A DNA stretch of 64,000 nt from CBDFLD01 sp965249005 (GCA_965249005.1 CBDFLD010000006.1:195528-259527), one strand, 5' to 3'; shown: positions 8,819 to 18,411, counted from the first letter of the stretch. The notes: generated by a model from the letters alone, not told the origin. Program-made: numbers and translations.

Positions 8819-11800
8819 ATGGATCTGCAGGACAAGTACACGAAGCTCGAAGGACGAGTCTACATCCGTGGGATCGAAACCCTGGTACGCCTGCCGCTCG
8901 ATCAGCATCGTCGCGACCAGCAGCAAGGGCTTCGGACGGCGACTTTTGTCTCAGGCTATCCCGGATCCCCTCTCGCGGGTCTGGACCTGGCTCTGCAGCG
9001 AGCGAAGACCCATCTCGTTTCTCACCACGTGGTGCACCATCCGGCGATCAATGAGGATCTGGCGGCGACCGCCGTTTATGGAAGTCAGCTTTTCGATCTC
9101 GTCCCCCGCCCGCGATACGATGGTGTTCTAGGAGTATGGTACGGCAAGAGTCCCGGAATCGACCGTTCCGGTGACGTTTTCAAGCACGCCAACTTCATTG
9201 GTACCAGCCGCCACGGTGGCGCGATCATCCTCGGCGGAGACGACCACCTGGCCAAGAGCTCGACTCTCCCCTGCCAGAGCGAGTTTGCCTATCTCGACGC
9301 AGCGATTCCGGTACTCTATCCGGGCAGTACGCAAGAGATCCTCGATTTCGGGATGCACAGTTTTGCTCTATCCCGATATTGCGGGGCCTGGGTAGCACTG
9401 AAGCTGGTGACCACTCTGTGCGACGGAGCGGCCACGATCGAGGTCTCTCCGGACCGTCACGGAGTGGAGATCCCAGCGTTCGAGATCGACGGGCAGCGCT
9501 ACGAGAAGGTCGACAGGAGATATCTGAATCCACCGAACAATTTGCTATTGGAAGAGGAGGTTCTCCACCGACGGCTGGAAGCCGCGCGTCAATACGCTCT
9601 CGCCAACCATCTGAATACCATCACGCTCCGAAACCCCGATGCGCGTCTGGGCATCGTAAGCGCCGGCAAGAGCTACTATGACCTGCGTCAGGCTCTGTTT
9701 GATATGGGCTTGAGCGATGACGATCTGGCTCGCCTGGGTGTCCGGATCCTCAAGCTCGGAATGACCTATCCCTTGGAGCCCACCATCGTTCGAGAGTTTG
9801 CCGAAGATCTGGAAGAGATCCTGGTGGTTGAGGAGAAGCGATCCTTCGTGGAGAGCCAGATCCAGACTCTCCTCTTCAACAATTCGGCGCGGCCCCGGAT
9901 CTACGGAAAAGAGGATGAAGCGGGGCAGAGGCTCTTTCCGTTCAACGGTGAGTTGGACTCGGATATGATTGGAAAGACCCTGCTTGGGCGGCTCGAGCGT
10001 AGAGGAAGATTGCCGGAGTCTGCACACGTTCGAATGCGTGCCTTACAATCTCAGCAGATCCACCTGCAAGCCACGGTTCCGCCTAGGATGCCGAGTTACT
10101 GCTCGGGCTGTCCGCATACTACTTCCACGGTATTGCTCGACGGACAAGTGGCCGGGGCGGGAGTCGGTTGCCATACCCTGAGTCTGCTGATCGACCCGCC
10201 GGACAAGCTGGTCTACATGACCCAAATGGGCGGGGAAGGAAGTCCGTGGTTGGGGATGGAGCCGTTCACGGACACGGAGCACATATTTCAGAATATAGGG
10301 GATGGGACCTTCGCCCATTCCGGTTCGCTCTCCCTGCAGGCCTGCGCGGCCGCCGGCACCAACATCACGTTCAAGCTGCTATACAACAGCGGGATCGCCA
10401 TGACGGGGGGGCAGACTCCCGAAGCCGGCCTTGGGGTGGCCCAGATCACGCACAAGCTAAGGGCGGAGGGGGTTGCACACATTGTCATCGTGGCCGAGGA
10501 TACCGAGCCGTACCGGAACAGAAGCGCCCTCGCCGACGGGGTCGAGGTTCACGAGCGGGTGCATCTGGCAGACGTGCAAGTGGAGTGTGAGAAGACGCCC
10601 GGCGTGAGTGTGTTGATCTACGATCAACGGTGCGCGCGCAAGAAACGGAGTATGAGGAAACGGGGTTTGTTAGAAGATCCGAATCGCTTCGTAGTCATAC
10701 ACGAAGAAGTGTGCGAAGGCTGTGGCGACTGCGGGGAGAAGTCGAAGTGCATGTCGGTCCGGCCGCTCGAGACGGAATTTGGCCGCAAGACCTTCGTTCA
10801 TCAATCATCCTGCAACAAGGACTACACCTGTATCCAGGGGGATTGCCCTTCCTTTGTCACTGTCCAGAAGGGCGAGGAAGACGAGGCTCCCAACCGACCC
10901 GTGCGACATCCCGGCCTCGAGCTCGTCGAGCCGACGGCTCAGGCTTCTTGTGCCGAGCCGTATTCGGTATTCCTGAGGGGTATCGGAGGCACGGGCGTCG
11001 TGACCGCTACCGCCCTGATTTCGACCGCCGCCCATCTCGAGGGAAAGCACGTATTGAGCTTGGATCAAACCGGCCTGGCCCAGATGGGAGGCGCCGTGAC
11101 GTCGCACGTGATCATCGCCGACGAGCCGTTCGAGGGTTCGAACCGTATCAGTGGTGCGCGTGCCAATCTGATTCTCGGGTTCGACGTCTTGGGGTTGGCC
11201 GACTCCCAGTCCCTGCGGCTCGGCGATCCCGACCGCACGGTCGCTGTCGTGGACACTGCCCCGACGCCAACAGTCCACATGGTCCGAGACAAGAATTCGG
11301 AGTTCCCCCAATTGCCGATGCTCAGACAGCGGATCGATGCCGTAACGCGCGCCTCTGAGAACGTATACGTGGACGCGGGCCATATGACGGAGGCTCTTTT
11401 TGGGAGCCATATGATGACCAATATTTTCTGTTTGGGTATTGCCTATCAAGGAGGTCATCTGCCCGTGCGTGCGGAGTCGCTTGAGGCAGCGATCCGGATC
11501 AATGGAGTTGCGGTGGAAGGAAATCTCGCCGCCTTCCGGTGGGGGCGGGCTTACCAGCAGGATCCAGGGACGGTCGCGAATCAAATCACGCCGGATGGGG
11601 CCAAGACGGCGGATGCGACTCAGTCGGAGTACGAGCGGGAGATATCGAATCCGAAGCAGGTTCGCGGTTATCGGCAGCTTTGCGAACAAATACCGGACGA
11701 TGGGGAATTGCGCCGATTGCTGTCGATTCGTCTTGGCGAACTGATTCTCTACCAGGATGAAAAATACGCCCGGCGCTACTTCGATCGCGTGCTGGAAGCG

Positions 11801-12334
11801 TATCGATTCGAGCAGCAAGTGTACCCGGGTCGCACGAAGATCACCGAGTCGGTTGCTCGATACCTCTACAAATTGATGGCATACAAAGACGAATACGAGG
11901 TAGCCCGACTATTGATGGGGAGGAAGTTCCAAAACCAGATCGAAAAGACCTATGGGGCAAAATCTCGAGTGACCTTTAACCTGCATCCTCCCTCGCTGAG
12001 GGCTCTGGGCATGAAAAACAAGTTGGCAATTCCCTCATGGGCCGCAAGTCCACTGTTCGCCCTGCTGCGGGGTCTCAAATTCGTGCGCGGAACCGGGTGG
12101 GACCTCTTCGGCACCGCAAGAGTGCGACGGGAAGAGCGCGATCTGATTTCCTGGTATCAAGATCTGGTGGCCGAGATTCTGTCCAGACTCGGTACAGGGA
12201 ACTATGAAGCCCTGGTAGGAATCGCCAGCTTGCCGGATCAGATCCGTGGTTACGAGGAAATCAAACTGGCTTCGATCCGCCAAGTCAAAGAGCAGGCACG
12301 CAACGAGCTGAAGAAGATCGCCGAAGCAGCATAG
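8819..12334 (+). CDS. Fused indolepyruvate:ferredoxin oxidoreductase, complete
   Basis: The 1171-residue single-chain enzyme has the TPP/2-oxoacid core at its N-terminus (ATFVSGYPGSPLAG, VWYGKSPGIDRSGD). The TPP-binding segment starts at YCSGCPHTTSTVLL near residue 426, with IGDGTFAHSG near 494 and NSGIAMTGGQ. Ferredoxin-like cysteines CEGCGDCGEKSKC lie near 631 and SCNKDYTCIQGDC near 663. The gamma domain begins GIGGTGVVTATA near 721, and a helical tail follows. The family decarboxylates aryl pyruvates or branched 2-oxoacids to acyl-CoA and passes electrons to ferredoxin. The start ATG 8819 follows CAAGAAAGG at a suitable distance. This second copy shares its architecture but not close sequence identity with the gene at 1-2608, so the two probably use different substrates. 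Confidence 0.93.
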   Translation: MDLQDKYTKLEGRVYIRGIETLVRLPLDQHRRDQQQGLRTATFVSGYPGSPLAGLDLALQRAKTHLVSHHVVHHPAINEDLAATAVYGSQLFDLVPRPRYDGVLGVWYGKSPGIDRSGDVFKHANFIGTSRHGGAIILGGDDHLAKSSTLPCQSEFAYLDAAIPVLYPGSTQEILDFGMHSFALSRYCGAWVALKLVTTLCDGAATIEVSPDRHGVEIPAFEIDGQRYEKVDRRYLNPPNNLLLEEEVLHRRLEAARQYALANHLNTITLRNPDARLGIVSAGKSYYDLRQALFDMGLSDDDLARLGVRILKLGMTYPLEPTIVREFAEDLEEILVVEEKRSFVESQIQTLLFNNSARPRIYGKEDEAGQRLFPFNGELDSDMIGKTLLGRLERRGRLPESAHVRMRALQSQQIHLQATVPPRMPSYCSGCPHTTSTVLLDGQVAGAGVGCHTLSLLIDPPDKLVYMTQMGGEGSPWLGMEPFTDTEHIFQNIGDGTFAHSGSLSLQACAAAGTNITFKLLYNSGIAMTGGQTPEAGLGVAQITHKLRAEGVAHIVIVAEDTEPYRNRSALADGVEVHERVHLADVQVECEKTPGVSVLIYDQRCARKKRSMRKRGLLEDPNRFVVIHEEVCEGCGDCGEKSKCMSVRPLETEFGRKTFVHQSSCNKDYTCIQGDCPSFVTVQKGEEDEAPNRPVRHPGLELVEPTAQASCAEPYSVFLRGIGGTGVVTATALISTAAHLEGKHVLSLDQTGLAQMGGAVTSHVIIADEPFEGSNRISGARANLILGFDVLGLADSQSLRLGDPDRTVAVVDTAPTPTVHMVRDKNSEFPQLPMLRQRIDAVTRASENVYVDAGHMTEALFGSHMMTNIFCLGIAYQGGHLPVRAESLEAAIRINGVAVEGNLAAFRWGRAYQQDPGTVANQITPDGAKTADATQSEYEREISNPKQVRGYRQLCEQIPDDGELRRLLSIRLGELILYQDEKYARRYFDRVLEAYRFEQQVYPGRTKITESVARYLYKLMAYKDEYEVARLLMGRKFQNQIEKTYGAKSRVTFNLHPPSLRALGMKNKLAIPSWAASPLFALLRGLKFVRGTGWDLFGTARVRREERDLISWYQDLVAEILSRLGTGNYEALVGIASLPDQIRGYEEIKLASIRQVKEQARNELKKIAEAA

Positions 12335-12396
12335 ACCCCATACGAATAGAAAAGGGATGCGCATAGGGTGGGTCCGATGCAGGGGGCAACGATCCA

Positions 12397-13911
12397 ATGC
12401 GTTGGCTGTATAATATCGAAATGCTTTGTAACGCGCGGTTGTTTCTACTGGCGGTGCCGGCCCTGATTGTCTCGAATCTGGGTCTCGGGGCCGAGTTGGA
12501 AAACGAGCAGGCTTCGACTGGCCTGCCCAACGTCATCATCATCCTGGCCGATGATCTGGGATACGGCGACATCGGCATTTACGGAAACCGCGAGATCAAG
12601 ACCCCGCATATCGATGCCATCGCAAGCCGGGGTGTCCGCTTTACCAGTGGTTACGTCTCGGCGGCGGTTTGCAGCCCGTCACGTGCGGGCCTCATGACCG
12701 GCCGCTATCAGGGGCGCCAGGGCTACGACTTCAATTTCTCCGGCAAGAAATACGGTCTGCTGAAGAGCGAGCGAACCCTCGGTGAGGCGCTGCGGGCAGT
12801 CGGTTACGCCACTGGTTATTTCGGCAAGTGGCACCTGGGCTCCGGTCCGCGACAGAGACCGCAGGCGCGAGGCTTCGACGAGTTTTTCGGCATGATGGCG
12901 GGGACAATCTATATAGAGCCCGACAAACCCGGTGTTGAGAACTGGACCCCACCGGGCACGACCATTGCCAAGAAAAGACAACGTCCTATCTATCGAGGTT
13001 CGGACGTCATCGAGGAGTCGGACTATCTGACCGATGCCCTGACGCGCGAGACCTTGCAGTTTGTCGAGCGACACCGCGACGAGCCGTTCTTCGTCTACAT
13101 GGCACATTACGCGCCGCATGTTCCGCTTCAAGCGACGGCCAAGTACATCGAGCGGTATCGGCACATCAAGGAGAAGCGGAGGCGGGTCTACGCTGCCATG
13201 GTGAGCGCCGTGGACGACAGTGTCGGGGCCGTGATGCAGAAATTGCGAGAGACCGGAGTAGAGGAAAACACCGTTGTTTTCTTTCTCAGTGACAACGGCT
13301 GTGCCCTATATACGGGCGGCGCCTGCTCCAATTCTCCCTTCAATGGCGGCAAACGCTATCACTACGACGGAGGGACCCGGGTGCCGTTTCTGATGCAATG
13401 GCCGAAACAGATTCCGGCGGGGATCGTTTACGATCATCCTGTGATCTCGTTGGATATTTTCGCGACTTTTCTTGCGGCCGTCGGCAGTTCCGGGGACCCG
13501 GCGCTCGACGGCGTTGATCTGGTTCCTTTCTTGATTGGAGATCACGCTTTGCCCCCGCATGAACGGCTGATGTGGCGTGCGGGGCCGAATCGGGCAATCC
13601 GGGAGGGACAATGGAAACTGTGGCAGGTCAACAAGACGGATCCGGGTCACTTGAAGCGACTCAATCCCGCCGGTCTGATCCCTGGCTGGGAGGCCCCCAC
13701 AGGTTCCCCGCGGGGGCAGCTCACTTTGTTGTTCGATGTTTCCAAAGACCCGGGTGAGACGGTCAATCTCATGCCTCAACACCCGGAGCTCGTGAACGGG
13801 TTGAAAAAGAGGCTCGGCGAATGGAATGGAGAATTGATAGAGCCGCGCTGGAACAGCAACCGGGGCACTGCGGTTACCATAGATGGTGTCGCGGTCGAGA
13901 TTATCTTTTGA
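12397..13911 (+). CDS. Secreted sulfatase (arylsulfatase family S1)
   Basis: The 504-residue protein opens with a signal peptide (RLFLLAVPALIVSNLGLGA). The metal-binding start NVIIILADDLGYGDIGIYG is followed by CSPSRAGLMTGR, whose Cys92 is the residue converted to formylglycine. GYATGYFGKWHLG and VVFFLSDNGC give further active-site residues. It hydrolyses sulfate esters outside the cytoplasm; the substrate (glycan, phenol or lipid sulfate) is not evident. A maturase (FGE or anSME) must act on it and is not in the window. The gene lies 62 bases after the indolepyruvate oxidoreductase but has no obvious functional link to it. ATG 12421 is an alternative start that leaves the signal peptide intact. 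Confidence 0.93.
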   Translation: MRWLYNIEMLCNARLFLLAVPALIVSNLGLGAELENEQASTGLPNVIIILADDLGYGDIGIYGNREIKTPHIDAIASRGVRFTSGYVSAAVCSPSRAGLMTGRYQGRQGYDFNFSGKKYGLLKSERTLGEALRAVGYATGYFGKWHLGSGPRQRPQARGFDEFFGMMAGTIYIEPDKPGVENWTPPGTTIAKKRQRPIYRGSDVIEESDYLTDALTRETLQFVERHRDEPFFVYMAHYAPHVPLQATAKYIERYRHIKEKRRRVYAAMVSAVDDSVGAVMQKLRETGVEENTVVFFLSDNGCALYTGGACSNSPFNGGKRYHYDGGTRVPFLMQWPKQIPAGIVYDHPVISLDIFATFLAAVGSSGDPALDGVDLVPFLIGDHALPPHERLMWRAGPNRAIREGQWKLWQVNKTDPGHLKRLNPAGLIPGWEAPTGSPRGQLTLLFDVSKDPGETVNLMPQHPELVNGLKKRLGEWNGELIEPRWNSNRGTAVTIDGVAVEIIF

Positions 13912-14669
13912 TGTGCAGGTGATGTGCAGGAAAGCTGTGGACTGGGGGTCGCCGCTGGTGAGGAAACGGCGACGCGAACAAGCGGCTTCGGATTCAGATC
14001 ATCGAAGAAACCAAGCTTGCCGCGCAGATGAGTGTCATGGCAACGATCGGCCAGACCAAAGATTTGACACTCTCGAGGTTCTTTCTGTTCGCTTTGTGCG
14101 CCCCGCCCGCCGCGAAACCTTCTAGCCATACCTTCATTTCGTAGGGACTCATTCTGGAAGAAAGATACTCATCACTGGAGGCATCCGCACAACAAGGGTT
14201 CGATGCCGCCCAGTGGAGCGAGATTCCTGCTCCGGATTTGTTCAAATGATCCACCTGGTTAACCAAATCTGCCTTTTGAGTGTCGACTGTCAATGCTTCC
14301 TCCCTTCTCGATCGCTGCAGCGCCTGGTCGACGCGAGTCGGTCTCGCTTTCCAAGCCAGAGCACTACGGGTTTCGTGACCCGCTTCCCGAGCGGCGCGCC
14401 GGGCGAATATCTTCAAGAGCCTAGAAGCGAAGTTCATATAAAAGAATGCAATTGCCGTTCCAGTCGGCAAACTCTTCGTTAACCTATTGAATATCTGGCC
14501 TTATGACCTTCCTGCTATGCGGGAGACTACTTCCGTTTCGCTGGGAATGAGGGGAATAATTCCCCTTCTCCCTGCTTTGCAACCGGTCGCATTGCGAGTA
14601 ATCTACCAATGAAAGAAAAAGTTTCGTTGCCGAGCAGCGGATTTATATCGCAAAAAGGAATTCATTGCC
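13912..14669. other. 758-base stretch between sulfatase and fumarase
   Basis: The only open frame worth noting is the minus-strand one described at 13994-14437. The part from 14475 to 14669 is comparatively A+T rich (for example GAATGAGGGGAATAATTCCCC) and probably holds the fumarase promoter. GGGGAATAATTCCCC at about 14551-14565 is a perfect palindrome that could be an operator, but no regulator gene lies next to it. Confidence 0.4.
13994..14437 (-). CDS. Hypothetical protein with C-terminal membrane helix
   Basis: The frame from ATG 14437 would give 147 residues; a GTG or ATG further upstream, or an internal ATG at 14152 giving 52 residues, is also possible. I do not recognise a family. The first half is basic and low in hydrophobic residues. 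The end, SLVWPIVAMTLICAASLV, is one convincing transmembrane helix, and the short 52-residue version looks most protein-like. No clear ribosome-binding site precedes any of the starts. It points towards the sulfatase. It may be a genuine small membrane protein or a chance frame. Confidence 0.3.
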   Translation of the reverse strand: MNFASRLLKIFARRAAREAGHETRSALAWKARPTRVDQALQRSRREEALTVDTQKADLVNQVDHLNKSGAGISLHWAASNPCCADASSDEYLSSRMSPYEMKVWLEGFAAGGAHKANRKNLESVKSLVWPIVAMTLICAASLVSSMI

Positions 14670-16307
14670 ATGAATAAGTTCAACTATTTGCCTATTGTCT
14701 CGCTCGGCGAGGACACGACGGAGTATCGCTTGCTCACCCGGGATCACATTTCCACTGCGGAGTTCGAAGGCAAAACAATTGTCAAGGTGAAGCGCGAGGC
14801 GCTGGTCGAGCTGGCCCGGAAGGCGCTGAGTGACGTCAACTACTTCTACCGAACTCACCATCTGGAGTCGCTCCGGCGAATCCTGGATGATTCGGAAGCG
14901 TCGGAAAACGACCGGTACGTGGCCTTGGCGCTGCTCAAGAATGCGGTGATTTCCTCGGGCGGTGTCCTTCCGAGTTGCCAGGACACAGGCACCGCCAAGG
15001 TATACGGCTTGAAGGGGCAGAGAGTCTGGACCGAAGGCAACGACGAGGAGGCGTTGAGCGAAGGGATCTTTCGCACGTACGCTGGCGAAAACTTGCGCTA
15101 TTCGCAAAACGCAGCCTTGACCATGTACGACGAGGTCAACACGAAGAGTAACCTTCCCGCCCAGATCGACCTGCACGCGACCGAGGGGGACGTTTATAAG
15201 CTCCTCTTCCTGGCCAAAGGGGGCGGCTCCGCAAACAAGATGCTGCTCTTTCAAGAGACCAAGGCCATCCTGAACCCGGAAGGTCTTCCCCGGTGGGTGG
15301 CAAGCAAGCTGGCCTCTCTCGGCACCGCCGCCTGTCCTCCCTATCACTTGGCCTTGGTCATCGGCGGTACATCTGCGGAGATGACCATGAAGACGCTCAC
15401 GCTCGCGTCCGCCGGGTACCTGGATTCTTTGCCCGAAAGCGGAAACCCCGGCGGGTCCGCGTTTCGCGACCGCGAGATGGAGGCAAAAGTGTTGGAGATC
15501 TCCCGCCAGATCGGTATTGGCGCCCAGTTCGGAGGAAAATACTTTGCCCACGACGTGCGCGTGATCCGTCTTCCCCGCCACGGGGCCAGTCTTCCGGTCG
15601 GGTTGGGAGTGAGCTGCAGCGCTGATCGCAACATCATCGGAAAGATCACTCGAGACGGAATGTTCCTGGAGCAACTCGACACCGATCCAGCCAGATTCCT
15701 GCCCGAACCCGATCTGGTTCAACCCGGCGAAGCTGTCTCCATCGACCTCGATCGTTCCATGAAAGACATACTGGCCGAACTTACCCGGCATCCAATCAAG
15801 ACCCGCGTGATGCTGAGCGGGAAACTGATCGTGGCTCGAGACATTGCCCACGCTCGATTCAAGCAGATGATGGATACGGGGCAGGAATTACCCCAGTATC
15901 TGAAAGACCATCCGGTTTATTACGCGGGCCCAGCCAAGACGCCCAAAGGCTACGCGTCAGGAAGCTTCGGACCGACCACCGCCGCCCGGATGGATCCCTA
16001 CGTCGACGAGCTGCAGTCGCGGGGTGCGTCGATGATCATGCTGGCGAAGGGAAATCGTTCAGCGGCCGTGGTCGAGGTCTGCAAGAAGCATGGGGGATTC
16101 TATTTGGGTTCGATCGGCGGCCCCGCGGCGATCCTCGCTCATGACAACATCAAGGCCGTCAAGCAACTCGATTTTTCCGACCTCGGCATGGAGGCCGTCT
16201 GGGAGATTGAGGTCGAGGACTTTCCCGCCTTCATCGTCATCGACGACAAGGGACACGACTTCTTTTCCAGCATCATCGGCGCAAGCGGTCCTGTCATGCA
16301 GGTTTGA
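14670..16307 (+). CDS. Fumarate hydratase, class I (iron-sulfur)
   Basis: The enzyme interconverts fumarate and malate in the TCA cycle using an oxygen-labile [4Fe-4S] cluster. The 545-residue length is that of FumA/FumB with fused alpha and beta domains. The cluster cysteines are C103 in PSCQDTGTAKV, C222 in GTAACPPYHLA and C316 in GVSCSADRNI. The C-terminal swivelling domain has ASGSFGPTTAARMDPYV and GGFYLGSIGGPAAILA. AAGGAAT precedes ATG 14670. A strong hairpin starts immediately after the stop codon. The gene is monocistronic and faces the IlvD/Edd dehydratase, with a group II intron in between. Confidence 0.95.
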   Translation: MNKFNYLPIVSLGEDTTEYRLLTRDHISTAEFEGKTIVKVKREALVELARKALSDVNYFYRTHHLESLRRILDDSEASENDRYVALALLKNAVISSGGVLPSCQDTGTAKVYGLKGQRVWTEGNDEEALSEGIFRTYAGENLRYSQNAALTMYDEVNTKSNLPAQIDLHATEGDVYKLLFLAKGGGSANKMLLFQETKAILNPEGLPRWVASKLASLGTAACPPYHLALVIGGTSAEMTMKTLTLASAGYLDSLPESGNPGGSAFRDREMEAKVLEISRQIGIGAQFGGKYFAHDVRVIRLPRHGASLPVGLGVSCSADRNIIGKITRDGMFLEQLDTDPARFLPEPDLVQPGEAVSIDLDRSMKDILAELTRHPIKTRVMLSGKLIVARDIAHARFKQMMDTGQELPQYLKDHPVYYAGPAKTPKGYASGSFGPTTAARMDPYVDELQSRGASMIMLAKGNRSAAVVEVCKKHGGFYLGSIGGPAAILAHDNIKAVKQLDFSDLGMEAVWEIEVEDFPAFIVIDDKGHDFFSSIIGASGPVMQV

Positions 16308-16330
16308 CACAGGGTCCTCCGGACCCTGTG
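16308..16330 (+). terminator. Terminator-like hairpin after fumarase
   Basis: CACAGGGTCC (16308-16317), loop TCC, GGACCCTGTG (16321-16330) form a perfect 10-bp stem starting directly after the TGA stop. The following CGCTTTACC is only a weak U-tract, so efficiency may depend on Rho or on the second hairpin downstream. Confidence 0.7.
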
Positions 16331-16383
16331 CGCTTTACCGCTAACCGCCATCGGCTTTCCGCACAAGCTCTCGGCGGAAACGT

Positions 16384-16471
16384 TCAAGTAACTGCCCGGT
16401 ACGGCCTGAAGATCGCGATTTTTCGCGATCTCGCTAAGACAATAGAGCCAGTTCCGCGAGCAGTTACTTGA
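16384..16471. repeat. Nested inverted repeat upstream of the intron
   Basis: TCAAGTAACTGC (16384-16395) and GCAGTTACTTGA (16460-16471) are exact reverse complements 64 bases apart. Inside is a second stem, GATCGCGA (16411-16418) with TCGCGATC (16423-16430). The structure resembles a small MITE/REP element or a cruciform landing site. It sits 45 bases before the intron 5' end. Confidence 0.6.
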
Positions 16472-16951
16472 GAGCTTCTTGATCCTGTTCAAGCCGCCCA
16501 CGGAGTGGGAGACCTAGTGCGCCTGCGAGCGTGTTTGGCTAGCGAGGTGAAAGTCCTCGTCAGGCATACACACTCCGGCCTGTAACTGAAAGTAACTGCG
16601 TCCTTGTGAAAGGGGGTGGAGAGCAACTGGAGGTGAACGAGCAGTCCGTAGTAAAGCGAACCCGTTTCGGCCGGGCTGACTGGCGAGCCTGCTAGGTAAT
16701 GGCGAAGCCCGAAAGGCCTGTCGCGCTGAGGGGTTGTGTGCAAAAGCGACGGCAGGGGCAGTCAGGTGGTTGGGGACGGAATGCTCTGAAGGCCAAACAC
16801 GTAAAGCAGGGAGACCTGAGCGACAGCCAAGACGGAGTTCATACTCGAAGGAGAGCCGAAGAGCCGGTAGCTCAGGAGTCAGAGCGTCCATAGTAGCGAA
16901 GAAGCGAGCTAACACTCGTGGAGCAAAGGGACGCAGGGAGGTGGATGCGGG

Positions 16952-18298
16952 ATGACCGAACAGTCGGAACAACAACCGGGCGCAGTGTTTAGAGGTCGGA
17001 AACGCCCTCGGACTCAACCCGACGGAGAAGTCCGCAGCCGATGGAGGTGGACGGAAGCGACGGTTTGGACGGACCGCATGTTGACGGCACTCGAGGCTGG
17101 AGTGCAAGGAGGGAAATGGGCCCGACTGATCGACAAGGTGTTTGCGGAAGCTAACCTGCTCTCGGCATACATACAAGTGGCCGGGAACAGGGGAGCCGCT
17201 GGCGTGGATCACGTGACGATAGATGAGTTCTCGCAACACCGAGACAAGAACCTGGGACGCATCGCACAAGCCTTGCAGAAACGCACCTACGTGCCACACG
17301 CGGTCCGACGCGTGTGGATCCCAAAGCCGGGAGGTGAGGAAAAGCGACCACTCGGTATCCCGACGGTGCGCGACCGTGTAGTTCAAACCGCGCTTCGCAA
17401 CGTGCTGGAACCGATCTTCGAGCGGGAGTTTGCCGAGCATAGCTACGGCTTTCGACCCGGACTCAGCTGCAAGGACGCGCTTCGACGTGTTGTTGAGCTG
17501 AGGAAGAGTGGCTACGGCTACGTTGTGGACGCGGATTTGAAAGGCTATTTCGATTCGATTCCGCATGATAAGTTGATGGCACGCGTGCGAGAGAAAGTCA
17601 GCGACGGCCGGGTGCTCCGACTGATTGAGCAGTTTCTTAAGCAAGGGATCATGGATGGTCTGAAGCAGTGGACTCCAGAATCTGGTAGTCCGCAAGGCGC
17701 CGTGATCAGTCCCTTGCTTTCGAACGTTTACCTCAATCCGCTCGATCACCTGATGGCCAAGCGAGGCTTTCAAATGGTGCGCTACGCTGATGACTTTGTC
17801 ATCTTGTGTCGTACGCGAGAAGAAGCAGAGGCGGCCTTGGCTCTGGTACAGGCGTGGACTTCGGAAGCTGGTCTGACGCTTCATCCGGAGAAGACGCGAA
17901 TTGTGGATGCTGAGACGGAGGGATTTGACTTTCTGGGGTATCACTTTCGAGCCCAGTATCGCTGGCCACGGAAGAAGAGCCTGAAGAAACTCAGAACGAC
18001 CATCCGGGCGAAAACAAAACGTGCCCATGGCCACAGTCTGGCATACATCATCGAGGATGTGAACGCGACGCTGCGAGGCTGGTTTGAGTACTTCAAGCAG
18101 AGTCACAGCAACACCTTTGAGCCCATAGATGGCTGGGTCCGGATGCGACTGCGATCGATACTGCGAAAGCGATGCGGTCGGAAGGGACGTGGCCGCGGGC
18201 GAGATCATCAACGCTGGCGGAATTCCTACTTTGCTGAGCACGGGCTGTATTCCTTGGCGACTGCCCATGGCTTGGTCCGTCAATCCTCGTCGAGGTAA
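16952..18298 (+). CDS. Group II intron reverse transcriptase/maturase
   Basis: The 448-residue intron-encoded protein has RT blocks in the usual order: GAAGVDHVTIDEF, IPKPGGEEKRPLGIPTVRDR, HSYGFRPG, VVDADLKGYFDSIPHDKLM, GSPQGAVISPLLSNVYL and the catalytic MVRYADDFVI near residue 276. The maturase domain X follows (TLRGWFEYFKQ). The C-terminus (RWRNSYFAEHGLYSLATAH) contains no HNH endonuclease, so mobility would rely on reverse splicing and a host primer. All catalytic aspartates are present, so the protein looks active. It assists splicing of its own intron and copies it into new sites. The ATG at 16952 follows GGAGGTGGATGCGGG. Confidence 0.95.
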   Translation: MTEQSEQQPGAVFRGRKRPRTQPDGEVRSRWRWTEATVWTDRMLTALEAGVQGGKWARLIDKVFAEANLLSAYIQVAGNRGAAGVDHVTIDEFSQHRDKNLGRIAQALQKRTYVPHAVRRVWIPKPGGEEKRPLGIPTVRDRVVQTALRNVLEPIFEREFAEHSYGFRPGLSCKDALRRVVELRKSGYGYVVDADLKGYFDSIPHDKLMARVREKVSDGRVLRLIEQFLKQGIMDGLKQWTPESGSPQGAVISPLLSNVYLNPLDHLMAKRGFQMVRYADDFVILCRTREEAEAALALVQAWTSEAGLTLHPEKTRIVDAETEGFDFLGYHFRAQYRWPRKKSLKKLRTTIRAKTKRAHGHSLAYIIEDVNATLRGWFEYFKQSHSNTFEPIDGWVRMRLRSILRKRCGRKGRGRGRDHQRWRNSYFAEHGLYSLATAHGLVRQSSSR

Positions 18299-18312
18299 GA
18301 CCACCAACTGGA

Positions 18313-18345
18313 GAGCCGTATGCGGGAGAACCGCACGTACGGTTC
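18313..18345 (+). ncRNA. Intron domain V catalytic hairpin
   Basis: The 33-base hairpin starts GAGCCGTATGCGGG and ends CCGCACGTACGGTTC. GAGCCGTA pairs with TACGGTTC, and GCGG with CCGC around a GAGAA-type loop. It is the most conserved group II domain and carries the catalytic metal site. It begins 15 bases after the maturase stop. Confidence 0.85.
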
Positions 18346-18390
18346 GGAGGGAGGGGGGATCGAACTCAATCGGGCCTCCCTACCCCTATC

Positions 18391-18411
18391 GACCGGCGCG
18401 CCGCGCCGGTC
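18391..18411. terminator. GC-rich hairpin just after the intron
   Basis: GACCGGCGCG and CGCGCCGGTC form a perfect inverted repeat separated by one C, two bases beyond the intron 3' end. It may be the second half of the original fumarase/dehydratase bidirectional terminator, or the stem-loop target used by the intron. No T-tract follows. Confidence 0.5.

Larger units (their letters stand above)
16517..18389 (+). mobile_element. Group II intron with encoded maturase
   Basis: The 5' boundary is set by GTGCG at 16517, matching the GUGYG consensus. About 430 bases of structured RNA (domains I-III) follow, with the maturase read from 16952. Domain V is recognisable at 18313-18345, and domain VI, GGAGGGAGGGG paired with CCTCCC, ends at TACCCCTAT (18389). 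Total length is about 1.87 kb. The intron lies in the same orientation as the fumarase gene, in the non-coding gap between two convergent genes, bordered by hairpins on both sides. That placement is typical of introns that home to terminator-like structures. The exact 3' splice site could be off by one or two bases. Confidence 0.85.

Noticed and set aside
16514..18307. Minus-strand open frame of nearly 600 codons across the intron
   Set aside because: It is antisense to the maturase and intron RNA domains, with no protein features.
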